Below are positions 34,946 to 43,827 of a DNA stretch of 64,000 bases, piece after piece. The translations under genes were made by a program, and so were the position numbers. Below the pieces are notes generated by a model. The model was not told the DNA's origin and did not search any database. It saw only the letters and a list, made by a program, of their open reading frames with translations. This stretch comes from Acidobacteriota bacterium (GTDB lineage Bacteria > Acidobacteriota > Terriglobia > Terriglobales > Acidobacteriaceae). Positions within the stretch are counted from its first letter, which is position 1; each line of letters starts with the position of its first letter. Location: the NCBI GenBank assembly GCA_003225175.1, contig QIBA01000044.1, positions 45,571 to 109,570 on the forward strand, read 5' to 3'.

Positions 34946-35972
34946 CGCGAAAAATTGACCGCTGCAGCTATCGGCTCAAACGTCCACTTCATTCCACCCC
35001 TTTCATCCGCATCGATAAAGGGATCATCCACGACCACCTGAGCACCCTGAAAATCAAATTCGAAATCCATGTCACGCGCTCCCAATGCAGCAAGGCGCGT
35101 ACGGACTGCTGGTTGAGCAGGCTGCGGACAGTACAACAATAGGAAGCCTCCACCCCCGGCTCCGGTAATTTTTCCCCCGAGAGCACCCTCACCACGTGCG
35201 GCCTCATACATCTCGTCAATGCGAGTGTTGGAGATTTTTTTCGAGACTCGCTTTTTCGCTTCCCATCCTTTATGGAGCAATTCTCCAAATCGGTCCAAAT
35301 TTCCAGCCTTGAGTGTGGCCCGCATCAGATCCGCGCCCTCCCGGATTTCATGCAGGCTTTCTATCGCGGCACCAGCCTTGGCCCGTGTCGATTGCTCCTG
35401 CTCCTTAAGAATCGTCCAGGAATGATGGGCAGCGCCTGTAAAGAACAACATCAACTGTGATTCAAGTTCTCTTACGAGATCAGGCTCGAGATCCAGCGGC
35501 TCGACGCTCACGGACCCGTTTTCGGCGAAGCGAATGAAATTCAGTCCACCAAAACTTGCCGCATACTCGTCCTGCTTACCGACAGGTTTCCCAAGAACAT
35601 TGCGAGTAATATGAAACGCCCGTTCCGCCAATTCGTACTTCGACAGCGGAATGCCAAGATATGTAGTCAGCGTCTTAACCACGTTCAGAGGTTGAATGAA
35701 ACTGCGCATCCAAGTTCTTTCATTACCGAAAGGGGAATCTCAAGCTCGGTTCCTTTGACACTCATCCGAGAGATGTCTTCCCACGTTTCTACAACGCGTA
35801 GGTCGGACGAGATTACCTGCACTTTGCCGTCAACGCGCTTCTGAAGAATTGTGTAGAAGTGTTTGTTAATGGCGGTGCTAAGAACAGCGCCACCAAACTT
35901 CTGATAATAGGCGGGTAAATCGGTTCCTCCGCCGCCAAAACTAATCCGCACCGGCGTGCGAACGATCAACAT
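34942..35972 (-). pseudogene. GHMP-family sugar kinase (HddA-like heptose-7-phosphate kinase), catalytic segment deleted
   Basis: The first part begins with a GGAGG ribosome site and reads MLIVRTPVRISFGGGGTDLP to LSVMKELGCAVSFNL, ending at a TGA near 35684. The second part resumes in another frame as NVVKTLTTYLGIPLSKYELAE, through KPVGKQDEYAASFGG to GGKITGAGGGGFLLLYCP and ends at 34942. Comparison with the family pattern shows about 20 codons missing at the join, exactly the ATP-binding motif 2 (PPGTGLGSSAS). The deletion also shifts the frame. Neither fragment can be an active kinase. It sits between a phosphoglycosyltransferase gene (32-base overlap at its start) and the broken nucleotidyltransferase, so two successive steps of GDP-heptose synthesis are lost here. 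Confidence 0.88.
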
Positions 35973-37386
35973 CAAGAACCTCCGTAAAACTGCGCTCCGG
36001 AATCCGGGGGTGAGCGACGTTCGGCCCAGCTGGATGCCATATGCGGATGGCAACCGTCCAGAGAGTCTGAAGTAGCAACGAGAGGTCCAGTAACGGCGAC
36101 CAATGCAGCATGTATTGTAAATCGAAGCGCGCCTTGTCTTCGGATGCATGCTGCTCTCGAAGGCCGTGAACTTGCGCCAAGCCAGTTAATCCCGGTTTCG
36201 CAGCAAGCCGCTGGCGCTGCCATTCGGAATAGTGTTTTACGCGATCCGGCGATTCTGGCCTGGGTCCAACCAAGCTCATGTCGCCAAAAACAACATTCAA
36301 AAGTTGCGGAAGTTCAGTCAAACTCAGGCGAGCAAGCCAAAGAGGTAGACCGGAGAGATCGAGTGCCTCTCGATCAATGTTCATCCGCCACATCAGAAAT
36401 GGCTGCCCATGTAAACCGCAGCGAAGCTCTCGTTTGAATGGCTTCTTACCGCCCAGGACGAGATTTGCCGCTGCTAGGAGCACAACCGGACTGACAAGCA
36501 CAGTGAGCGCTGACGCAATTATCAGATCGGCGACGCGTTTCGCGGCCAGCGCGAACTCTTTCGGACGTTGTTCTTCCAAACAGAGCATTGGGAGACCCTC
36601 GACGTCGAGAAAGCTCGCCTTCGAAAGATAGAGTTCGTAGCCTTCAGGAACCAGCGAAACCTTAAGTCCGGCCAGTCGGCTTAGACGAAGTAACTTTTGT
36701 ACCTCCGACGAACTGGCTCGCGGATGGGCTACCACGATTTCGTCGACGCCCTGTTTCTTTAGAAGTTCGATCACGCCGATCGTGCTTGTGGGCGGCAAAG
36801 CCGGTGCGGGAAAATCGGCACGTGGCGATCCAAGAGGCATGTCGTTTGCTGAGTGGAGAAAACCAACGACGCTCTTCATCAGCTCAGGATGTCGCTGAAT
36901 TTTATTCGCCAGCTCCCGCGCCACATTGCAGCTGCCCATGATTACAACGCGCTGCTGTGCTCGATTGCGAAAGCGGGACGCAACAAAGGCACGCATCAGA
37001 GAGCGAATGCAAATAAAGCCGATCAACAGAAGGGAGCCGAAATAAAAAAGCAGCAACCTCGAGTACAACTGCCTGGAGAGAAATGCCACCGACAGGGTGA
37101 CACACGTCAGCAACAATACTGCGGTCATTACCTGTGACCAGACTCGCGGCGCTTCCCAGCCGTCCGAAAATCCGTCAAGTCGCATGCGCGTAAAAAGGAG
37201 CGCCCAAACCACCATTGCAACGCTGGCAACTAGGACATATTCGATGTAGCTTCGGTGCGAGGAGCTTGGGCTATGCAACCCATAGCGGAGCAGGTATGCG
37301 ATTGTAGCGGAAATCAAAATCCAGAGAAGATCGGCGAGAAGAACTGCAAACTGCAGACGACGACTCATCACGTTCGGGGGAGCCAT
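35941..37386 (-). CDS. Polyprenyl-phosphate sugar phosphotransferase (WbaP/WcaJ-like), divergent active site
   Basis: A 481-residue membrane protein: four N-terminal helices (LQFAVLLADLLWILISATIAYL onwards), a CoA-binding-like Rossmann middle (RVVIMGSCNVARELANKI, DEIVVAHPRA), then a membrane helix (LIIASALTVLVSPVVLLAAANL) and a phosphoglycosyltransferase catalytic domain (MSLVGPRPE, AAKPGLTGLAQVHGLRE). Such enzymes start repeat-unit assembly by loading the first sugar-phosphate on undecaprenyl phosphate. Here the catalytic Asp-Glu dyad, normally LDELPQL, reads LTELPQL, and the usual KFRSM motif is RMNID. It may be inactive or specialised; a second enzyme with an intact dyad is encoded at 39268-39975. 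About 110 bases (37387-37498) follow upstream without a gene. Confidence 0.85.
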   Translation of the reverse strand: MAPPNVMSRRLQFAVLLADLLWILISATIAYLLRYGLHSPSSSHRSYIEYVLVASVAMVVWALLFTRMRLDGFSDGWEAPRVWSQVMTAVLLLTCVTLSVAFLSRQLYSRLLLFYFGSLLLIGFICIRSLMRAFVASRFRNRAQQRVVIMGSCNVARELANKIQRHPELMKSVVGFLHSANDMPLGSPRADFPAPALPPTSTIGVIELLKKQGVDEIVVAHPRASSSEVQKLLRLSRLAGLKVSLVPEGYELYLSKASFLDVEGLPMLCLEEQRPKEFALAAKRVADLIIASALTVLVSPVVLLAAANLVLGGKKPFKRELRCGLHGQPFLMWRMNIDREALDLSGLPLWLARLSLTELPQLLNVVFGDMSLVGPRPESPDRVKHYSEWQRQRLAAKPGLTGLAQVHGLREQHASEDKARFDLQYMLHWSPLLDLSLLLQTLWTVAIRIWHPAGPNVAHPRIPERSFTEVLDVDRSHAGAD

Positions 37387-37498
37387 GATGAAAAAAAAGA
37401 TCCTCTACTTGCAGGTCGGCCTATCGGAGCTTACCTGGGACGCAGACCGAACCTCAATTTTGGTGGCAATGCAACTCCTTGTCAACCAAAGACTTGTC

Positions 37499-38134
37499 TC
37501 ATGACGCTTTAGCAGCAACGACTTTCTGGAGGTCTCCCTGGAGAATCTGTTTTCTCACGAGAGTGAACAGGCAGTGCGCAAGCGAAAGATGAAGATCTTC
37601 GATGATCTGCATGTTGTCGGAGGAAACAACGAGGGCAGTATCGCAAAGAGACTTCATGAATCCACCATCGAATCCACCCAAGCCGATTGTTACCGCGGCA
37701 GCGTCTCTAGCGACCTCGAGCGCCTTTAGCACGTTGCGCGAGTTTCCACTGCAACTAATCGCAAGAGCCACATCATCAGGCTGAATGAGGCCACGAAGCT
37801 GCTCTGCAAAGATATCCTCATAGCCGGAATCATTGGCCCAGGCCGTCAGCATGGGTAAATTATCCGTGAGTGCAACCGCGCGGAACCGCTTGGTTCCAGG
37901 AATCCAAGTTCCCTTGCCTAGATCACAGGCGAAGTGAGAGGCGAGCGCAGCGCTGCCACCGTTGCCGAAGAGAAAGGTAGTTTTCTCGTGCTGGTAAGCG
38001 CGATGAAGAATACGAGCAATGAAATCGATTTGATTCCAGTCTAAACTGGAAGCGGCGCGTCCCAAAATGGCAAAGTAAGACGCGGCACTCTGGATCTCGT
38101 CGGGGGATGACACATTTCCTCCAGGATTTCGCAA
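37499..38134 (-). CDS. gmhA: SIS-domain phosphoheptose isomerase (GmhA-like)
   Basis: A 211-residue SIS protein: FLFGNGGSAALASHFACDLGKGT (sugar-phosphate loop), LTAWANDSGYEDIFAEQLRG, LAISCSGNSRNVLKAL and the closing SSDNMQIIEDLHLSLAHCL with the active-site His/Glu pattern of GmhA. It isomerises sedoheptulose-7-phosphate to D-glycero-D-manno-heptose-7-phosphate, the first heptose step. The following two heptose genes (kinase, nucleotidyltransferase) at 34.2-36.0 kb are broken, so its product may have no route unless other copies exist. 123 bases separate it from galE. Confidence 0.9.
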   Translation of the reverse strand: MRNPGGNVSSPDEIQSAASYFAILGRAASSLDWNQIDFIARILHRAYQHEKTTFLFGNGGSAALASHFACDLGKGTWIPGTKRFRAVALTDNLPMLTAWANDSGYEDIFAEQLRGLIQPDDVALAISCSGNSRNVLKALEVARDAAAVTIGLGGFDGGFMKSLCDTALVVSSDNMQIIEDLHLSLAHCLFTLVRKQILQGDLQKVVAAKAS

Positions 38135-38257
38135 TTTTTGCAGCTTTTAACGATCAAAAATCTGTTTGATCAAATCTGCCGAGCAGACTACCCCCTTCTC
38201 TTACAACCTCCTATCTGTGCATCGCGCGACAGGGAACTTATCATAATATGCGGTCCG

Positions 38258-39268
38258 TCAGTGAAGCTCCGAACGCGATGATTCACAGAGTACTGCTGAA
38301 TTGCATTGGGCTTGCTCCCATAGCCAAGCGCTGCGCACAATTTCTAATAAATTGGAATGCACTGCCTTCCACCCCAACTCCGCGCGTATTACTTCAGGGC
38401 TAGCGCACAGCACAGCAGGATCCCCAGGCCGAGCGGCACCAGTCCGAATCTTCAGATGCTGGCCGGTCACCTGTTCCACCGCTCTGCATACCTCGCGCAC
38501 GGAATGGCTGGTCCCAGTTCCAAGATTGAATGCTCGAAAACCAGGCAAATCGAGCCTGCTTAAGGCCAACACGTGAGCCTCCGCTATATCGAGCACGTGA
38601 ACGTAGTCGCGCAAGCAGGTGCCGTCCGGAGTCGCATGCTGCGTTCCATAAATCTCAAAAAAATCACGACGCCCTGATGCGACTTGCAGCAGCAGCGGAA
38701 GAATATGCGTCTCTGGTTGATGTCTCTCGCCGTGGCCAGGAATAGATCCCGACGCATTGAAATATCTGAATGCGACGACGGACCAGCCGTAAGCCGAGCA
38801 ATACCATCGCAGAATCCGCTCCAGAGCGAGCTTGCTTTCACCGTAGGCATTCATGGGCTCTTTGGGATCGTCTTCCCGAATCGGTATTCGAACGGGATTG
38901 CCATAAACCGCAGCAGTCGAAGAGAAAATAAAATTGCCAATACTAGCTCGTCTTAAGCACTCAAGAAACACGATTCCTGACACTAGATTCTTGTCGAAAA
39001 AAGTCCCTGGGTTGGTCACGGATTCGGGAATCAATGCTTTGGCCGCAAAATGGAATACGGCATCGAAGCGCTTTTTCGAAAACAATTCCAAAACCGCACG
39101 TTTATCACCGATGTCCAGGCGGTGAAAATCAGCGCTGGCGGGCACTGCCTCTCGATGGCCCGTGGATAAGTCATCCACGACGGTGACGGCATGTCCCCGC
39201 TGTAGAAGTTGTGCGCTGCAAACCGAACCGACGTAACCGGCTCCGCCTGTTACGAGGATTTTCAGCAT
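38258..39268 (-). CDS. galE: UDP-glucose 4-epimerase
   Basis: A 336-residue extended SDR: MLKILVTGGAGYVGSVCSAQL, VDDLSTGHREAV, FHFAAKALIPESV, SSTAAVYG with catalytic Ser, NAYGESKLALER with the Tyr-Lys pair, FRYFNASGSIPG and TCLRDYVHVLDIAEAH. It interconverts UDP-glucose and UDP-galactose. ATG 39268 is chosen because GGAG lies seven bases before it and the stop of the upstream phosphotransferase overlaps it (TGATG). It supplies precursor for the surrounding glycan genes. Confidence 0.95.
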   Translation of the reverse strand: MLKILVTGGAGYVGSVCSAQLLQRGHAVTVVDDLSTGHREAVPASADFHRLDIGDKRAVLELFSKKRFDAVFHFAAKALIPESVTNPGTFFDKNLVSGIVFLECLRRASIGNFIFSSTAAVYGNPVRIPIREDDPKEPMNAYGESKLALERILRWYCSAYGWSVVAFRYFNASGSIPGHGERHQPETHILPLLLQVASGRRDFFEIYGTQHATPDGTCLRDYVHVLDIAEAHVLALSRLDLPGFRAFNLGTGTSHSVREVCRAVEQVTGQHLKIRTGAARPGDPAVLCASPEVIRAELGWKAVHSNLLEIVRSAWLWEQAQCNSAVLCESSRSELH

Positions 39269-39975
39269 CAATATGCTCCTGTGCCTTTCAGGACTCGCAT
39301 CGGCGTGAGCAGCAGCAGTTTTAGATCCAGCACCAGGCTCCAGTTCTGAATATAAAAGATATCCATCCTAACGCGCTCAGCATAATCCACTCGCTGTCTT
39401 CCGTAAACCTGCCAATATCCAGTCAAACCCGGCTTGACTGTCAAAAGTAGCATCTTGGCCTCCCCGTATTTTTCGAGCTCGGGAAGCGAAATCATTCTCG
39501 GGCCTACAAGGCTCATCTGCCCGCGAAGGACATTGAACAGCTGAGGCAGCTCGTCGAGGCTGAACTTGCGCAGCCAGGCTCCAACTCGAGTTACACGCGG
39601 ATCGGCAGTGAGTTTGTAGTTTTTCTCGAACTCCATACGCAACCCGAGGTCCTGGGCAAGAACTCCGTCCGCATCGACTTGCATACTGCGAAATTTGTAG
39701 GCGTCGAACTCACCCTGGGATCCCACTACTCGTCGACGATAGATGATCGGTCCGCCATCTTGCAGCTTGACTGCAAGAACAACCAGAGCCAGCAAAGGCG
39801 ACAATGCGATTAGAAGAACCGTGGCGACCAAGACGTCAAGCAACGCCTTGACGCCCATCCCACATCGGGAAGAACGCATTTGCCCTGGTAGGGCTACTAT
39901 CCTCTGTCTTCCCACTTTGGGCGAGCCGACCAGAGACACTGTGTTTTTGTATTTTGGAAGTGGATGTTCATTCAT
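39268..39975 (-). CDS. Monotopic phosphoglycosyltransferase (PglC/WcaJ C-terminal type)
   Basis: A 235-residue initiating sugar transferase with one re-entrant membrane helix (LLDVLVATVLLIALSPLLALVVLAV) and a complete catalytic domain: YRRRVVGSQGEFDAYKFRSM, catalytic Asp-Glu in FSLDELPQLFNV, MSLVGPRM and VKPGLTGYWQVYGRQRVDY. It moves a sugar-1-phosphate from a UDP-sugar to undecaprenyl phosphate. Since the other such gene in the locus has an altered dyad, this one probably starts repeat synthesis. It is translationally coupled to galE and begins 12 bases after the GT4 gene. Confidence 0.92.
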   Translation of the reverse strand: MNEHPLPKYKNTVSLVGSPKVGRQRIVALPGQMRSSRCGMGVKALLDVLVATVLLIALSPLLALVVLAVKLQDGGPIIYRRRVVGSQGEFDAYKFRSMQVDADGVLAQDLGLRMEFEKNYKLTADPRVTRVGAWLRKFSLDELPQLFNVLRGQMSLVGPRMISLPELEKYGEAKMLLLTVKPGLTGYWQVYGRQRVDYAERVRMDIFYIQNWSLVLDLKLLLLTPMRVLKGTGAY

Positions 39976-39987
39976 GAGTAGAATAAA

Positions 39988-41115
39988 TTAATGAGCTGCG
40001 ACCTCATAATACAAAGCCAGAGTTCTTGCCGCCGCCTCTTTCCAGGAAAAACCTTTTGCCCGCTCCATTCCTCGTGTCGCCAAGTCCTCCCGCAGCTGTT
40101 CATTGCCTTCTACAGTCCGAATCGCCGCCATTATGGAATCCTGGCTCTCCGGATCTATGAGGATCGCAGCATTCCCAACTACCTCAGGTAAAGAACCGCG
40201 GTCAGAAACAATGACCGGGCATCCGCATGCCATTGCCTCAAGAGGTGGGAAACCGAATCCTTCATAAAGCGAAGGTAGAACAAAAACTTCGGCCAAGCTG
40301 TAAAGCGCAACCAAGTCAGAGTGTGGCACGAAGCCAGTCAGGACGATCTGCTCATTCTCGCTTCGCGAATCGTCCTCAAGTGTCTGCGAATTCCAACCAG
40401 TCCGCCCGACGATTACCAGACCCAGTTTCGTTTCGTTCGCTTTGCGCATTTTATGGTAGGCCTGGACGAGAGCTGGCAAGTTCTTCCTCGGTTCCCTCGT
40501 GCCTACCACGAGAATGAACTTCTCAGGCACCCGATACCGCGCACGCACCGAGGCCAGCACCTCCATATCAACAATCCTTTTGAACGTACTGTCTACCCCA
40601 AGGCGAACAACCCTCACCTTGTGGGCGGGGAGAGCTAAAGCATTCGTAATTTTCTGCTTCGCGTCCTCCGAATCGGTCACAAGCAACCGGCTTCTCTTCG
40701 CGGCTCGACTACCAATCCAGCGAAAGTAATAGCGGCCCTTCAGGTCCATTGTCTTCGGGTAAAGCCATGGCGTCGCGTCGTGAAGAGTCCAGATGAAAGG
40801 CCGCCAACACAGTAGAGGCGGTGGGAACGCCGGGAAATGGATTAAATCCAGCCTCAGGACATTGCAGAGAGCTCCCATGAATAGCTGTTTGGCAAAGAAT
40901 TCTTCTCGAATCGGAACAAGACTGGCATGGGCATTCGGAGGCAAATCTCGGAAGTCCGCATGCACGTCACCGGAGAAAAAAAGCGTGTAGCTGTTATCCG
41001 TGTCGATACGCAGTAGTTCGCGTGTCAATTTCGACGCGGCGACGAAGATTCCCGTGGCCTCCCTCCAGAGTCCCGTAAGATCAATGCCGATTCTTAATTT
41101 GCGTTTGGCAGACAC
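39988..41115 (-). CDS. GT4-family glycosyltransferase
   Basis: A GT-B enzyme of about 375 residues: RIGIDLTGLWREATGIFVAAS, LIHFPAFPPP, FIWTLHDATPWLYP in the N-domain; FILVVGTREPRKNLPALVQAY and the nucleotide-sugar site LPSLYEGFGFPPLEAMACGCPV (E-x7-E) in the C-domain. It likely adds mannose or a related sugar to the lipid-linked repeat. The initiator is uncertain: GTG 41115 overlaps the upstream gene by 22 bases; the frame continues to another GTG at 41178. Confidence 0.9.
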   Translation of the reverse strand: MSAKRKLRIGIDLTGLWREATGIFVAASKLTRELLRIDTDNSYTLFFSGDVHADFRDLPPNAHASLVPIREEFFAKQLFMGALCNVLRLDLIHFPAFPPPLLCWRPFIWTLHDATPWLYPKTMDLKGRYYFRWIGSRAAKRSRLLVTDSEDAKQKITNALALPAHKVRVVRLGVDSTFKRIVDMEVLASVRARYRVPEKFILVVGTREPRKNLPALVQAYHKMRKANETKLGLVIVGRTGWNSQTLEDDSRSENEQIVLTGFVPHSDLVALYSLAEVFVLPSLYEGFGFPPLEAMACGCPVIVSDRGSLPEVVGNAAILIDPESQDSIMAAIRTVEGNEQLREDLATRGMERAKGFSWKEAAARTLALYYEVAAH

Positions 41116-42326
41116 GAAGCAGGCAATACTTCTCCTGATCTTGAAAAATCCATCACTGCTTCTTCGTAGACATCGCACAAGCTCGCGACAGAATCAGCCC
41201 AGTCGTGATGCATTTCGACAAACTTTCGTCCGGCTGTTATCAACTTTGTTCTGAGCGCTTGATTATCGAGCAACAGTTCCACGGCAGAGACGAATTCGTG
41301 GGGAGTATCCGCGACCAGTAGATGCTTTCCCGGCTTCAAGGCAAGTCCAGGAATACAGAGTCGGGTAGCCACTACAGGTACACCAAGGGCCATCGCCTCC
41401 AGCACTTTAAATTGAGTCCCAGCACGAAGGCGAATTGGACACAGCGCTAAAGATGCCCGTCCAAGATGAGGTCGCACGTCAGAAACCGAAGGCACAATCC
41501 GGATGTTGTTTTTTCCATGCAGCCGTCGCACGCTTCGTGGGGGCCTGCTGCCAATGATTGCAAATTGCAACTCAGGTCGCCGAGCCCTCAGCAGCGGCCA
41601 GACCGCGCGTGAAAAATACAAGGCTGCATCTGCGTTCGGGTAGTAGTCCAGCTTGCCGCAGAAAACAATCAGGTTGCTTTGACACTCGAACTGTTGAAAG
41701 CCAAAATGGACCAAGTCAACTGCATTTGGGATTACGCGAATTCTTGCGCGCGTGGGTCCAGGGGTGGGATAGTGTTCCTTATCGATCGCCGACGAGATGA
41801 CTATCCGGCTGAAGAGCTGCGACGCGTTGGACTCACAAAGCGTCATCCTCCTCCATTCCACCCAAGAAAACAGCTTCGCCAGCGGATTTCGAATCAGTCC
41901 TCGCCGCCTCGACTCAAACATTGAAACACTATCGACCGCGTCGAATACTGCCGGGACTTTCCCTATGGCATCTTCCACCATCGGCACGGTTTTCAGATGT
42001 TCGGCATGCACGAGGTCGATCTCCCTGCTGTCGATCTTGGCTTTTACGCGATCACGTAGAGACTGCGAGTAAAAGTACGCACAACGCAGCGACTTAGAAG
42101 AAAACAGCGCCGTGAGACAATTCCAAACCGACTTCCAGCGGGGTAGCCGGATAACTTCCAAGCTCTGGCAGTACGGCTGCAGCTCAGAAGCGAATTGATA
42201 GTCCGACTCGTTGGTTGCCAAGCAAACCACTGACACCTGGTGGCTTTCGGAGAGACGTCGGATGAAATTGAACGGACGTGTCCGTATGAGCGACGGGACG
42301 TTTGGGACAACATACAGTATTCTCAT
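41094..42326 (-). CDS. GT4-like glycosyltransferase
   Basis: A 410-residue GT-B protein: MRILYVVPNVPSLIRTRPFNF, VSVVCLATNESD, DLVHAEHLKTVPM in the N-domain; IVFCGKLDYYPNADAALYF, LQFAIIGSRPPRSVRRL and LRAGTQFKVLEAMALGVPVVATRLCIPGL (E in KVLEAM) in the C-domain. It resembles Stp1-type sugar transferases found in exopolysaccharide loci. ATG 42326 is used because the family begins with MRIL; it lies 10 bases after the O-antigen polymerase gene. Confidence 0.88.
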   Translation of the reverse strand: MRILYVVPNVPSLIRTRPFNFIRRLSESHQVSVVCLATNESDYQFASELQPYCQSLEVIRLPRWKSVWNCLTALFSSKSLRCAYFYSQSLRDRVKAKIDSREIDLVHAEHLKTVPMVEDAIGKVPAVFDAVDSVSMFESRRRGLIRNPLAKLFSWVEWRRMTLCESNASQLFSRIVISSAIDKEHYPTPGPTRARIRVIPNAVDLVHFGFQQFECQSNLIVFCGKLDYYPNADAALYFSRAVWPLLRARRPELQFAIIGSRPPRSVRRLHGKNNIRIVPSVSDVRPHLGRASLALCPIRLRAGTQFKVLEAMALGVPVVATRLCIPGLALKPGKHLLVADTPHEFVSAVELLLDNQALRTKLITAGRKFVEMHHDWADSVASLCDVYEEAVMDFSRSGEVLPASCLPNAN

Positions 42327-42336
42327 CTTCAACAAC

Positions 42337-43827
42337 TCAGACCCTGCTCCTTCTCTCAAGCGAGCTTTCGCTTAAATTAAAAGCCGCAAATAGAATTCCC
42401 AGCAGGATCCACGGAAATATAGTAGCCGTTATGGCTTTAGTGCCGCCGCCCGCTGCCGCTGTCACCCAGAACGCCTCTCGAAAAAGACATTCGACAATCC
42501 AGCAAACCATAAATGCCCATCCCGCCGCCCTGAGCCAGTACGGAGACTCGCTCTCATCCGTACGCGGCACCTCGAGCCTCCAAAGAAACCGGATCAGCGC
42601 AGCAAGCAACCACAGGAACATCAGCAGACCCGGCAGGCCCATTTCGGCAGCAATGGTTAAGAACTGATTGTGGGCAATGCCTCCCGCCGAAACCTCAGCG
42701 TAGGTACGATCAAAGAACTGATAGTTGCCGGCTCCCACTCCCATAACGGGATGACTCGCAAAGAGCTGCAGAGCAGTTATGTAAAAATAAATTCTCTCGA
42801 AGCCGTACACCTCGTCCGGATTATAGAAGCGAGATACTAGTCCAACGGCGCCAGACGCAAATACTCCAACCAGAAGGAAGGCAGCTATGACTTGAGACCA
42901 AACAACCAGAGAAAACATCGAGCTCACTCGCCGCCAAAGCCACAAACCTGTGACTACGAGCATCCCCACAAACGCGAGCAACCAGGTTTCTCGAGAGAAG
43001 GAAAGTGCCACTGCGATCAGACAGAAGGCGAAGAGCACGAAGATCAGCCAATATCTTGTTAAAGAACGGCGCCCAAATACGACTCCAGCGTAAAGAAACG
43101 GAACCAAAAGGGACGACAGAGGTTCAATCGAGGAATCCCAGGGCTGTTCCCAATAAGCTCGGGTGGCGCCCAGGATAGTGTAGGTTCCACCAAAACCAAA
43201 AATCAGCGCGGCAGCCGTCACCAGGGCCCCGAAAGCCACCGCGATCCCCAGGATAACCACAACTGCTTCGAGCTTCTTCCAAGTCTTCATTGTTGCCGCC
43301 ACAGCAAAAGGCATGCAGATCGTAATGGCCAACAATGCGAGTTGCGAAACTTGCGTGGTGGTCCAGGAAACGTCGGAGTGGGGGAAGCTGTATGTCACAG
43401 ACGGATCCGGGTGCATGCGTGACCACAACATGGACAACGGAGTGACGACCGCCATTCCCAGCAAAGGCCGGTTGATGGTCTCCGGTTGAAAAACATCCTT
43501 CACCGACCATGAACTGCGACTGACAATCCAAGCAATAAGAAATATGCCAAGTGCTAAATCACCGGGGTATAGACGGGACAGTGCGCCGCTTTCGAAAGGC
43601 GAATAACTCAACAGTCCACAAGTCAGAATGACCACGGCAAGGCTAAGAGTCGGCTTCAAGAACTGGACTGCAATCACCAGCATTCCAGCTACTCCGACCC
43701 ACAACAGCGGAGACTGAACGAACAGTGTGTCGAGGGCGACAGCGAAGCCTACGATCAAAACGCAGATCTTCCACGATAGTGTCTGTGCTACTTGACGTTG
43801 TTGGAAGGCTGACCGACTGATCATCAT
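42337..43827 (-). CDS. O-antigen ligase/polymerase family membrane protein (Wzy-like)
   Basis: A 496-residue protein with about twelve predicted helices and the Wzy_C domain: FSRETWLLAFVGML (conserved Ser-Arg), FERIYFYITALQLFASHPVMGVGAGNYQF and IAHNQFLTIAAEMGLPGLLMFLWL with the conserved His. In this setting (Wzx, Wzz and SLBB exporter in one locus) it is most likely the Wzy polymerase joining undecaprenyl-linked repeats on the periplasmic side. Overlaps the GT gene upstream by four bases. Confidence 0.88.
   Translation of the reverse strand: MMISRSAFQQRQVAQTLSWKICVLIVGFAVALDTLFVQSPLLWVGVAGMLVIAVQFLKPTLSLAVVILTCGLLSYSPFESGALSRLYPGDLALGIFLIAWIVSRSSWSVKDVFQPETINRPLLGMAVVTPLSMLWSRMHPDPSVTYSFPHSDVSWTTTQVSQLALLAITICMPFAVAATMKTWKKLEAVVVILGIAVAFGALVTAAALIFGFGGTYTILGATRAYWEQPWDSSIEPLSSLLVPFLYAGVVFGRRSLTRYWLIFVLFAFCLIAVALSFSRETWLLAFVGMLVVTGLWLWRRVSSMFSLVVWSQVIAAFLLVGVFASGAVGLVSRFYNPDEVYGFERIYFYITALQLFASHPVMGVGAGNYQFFDRTYAEVSAGGIAHNQFLTIAAEMGLPGLLMFLWLLAALIRFLWRLEVPRTDESESPYWLRAAGWAFMVCWIVECLFREAFWVTAAAGGGTKAITATIFPWILLGILFAAFNLSESSLERRSRV

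Noticed and set aside
38150..38182. GATCAAA/TTTGATC hairpin near 38155-38175 as a terminator
   Set aside because: AT-only stem with no T-run after it in the minus direction; too weak to call.
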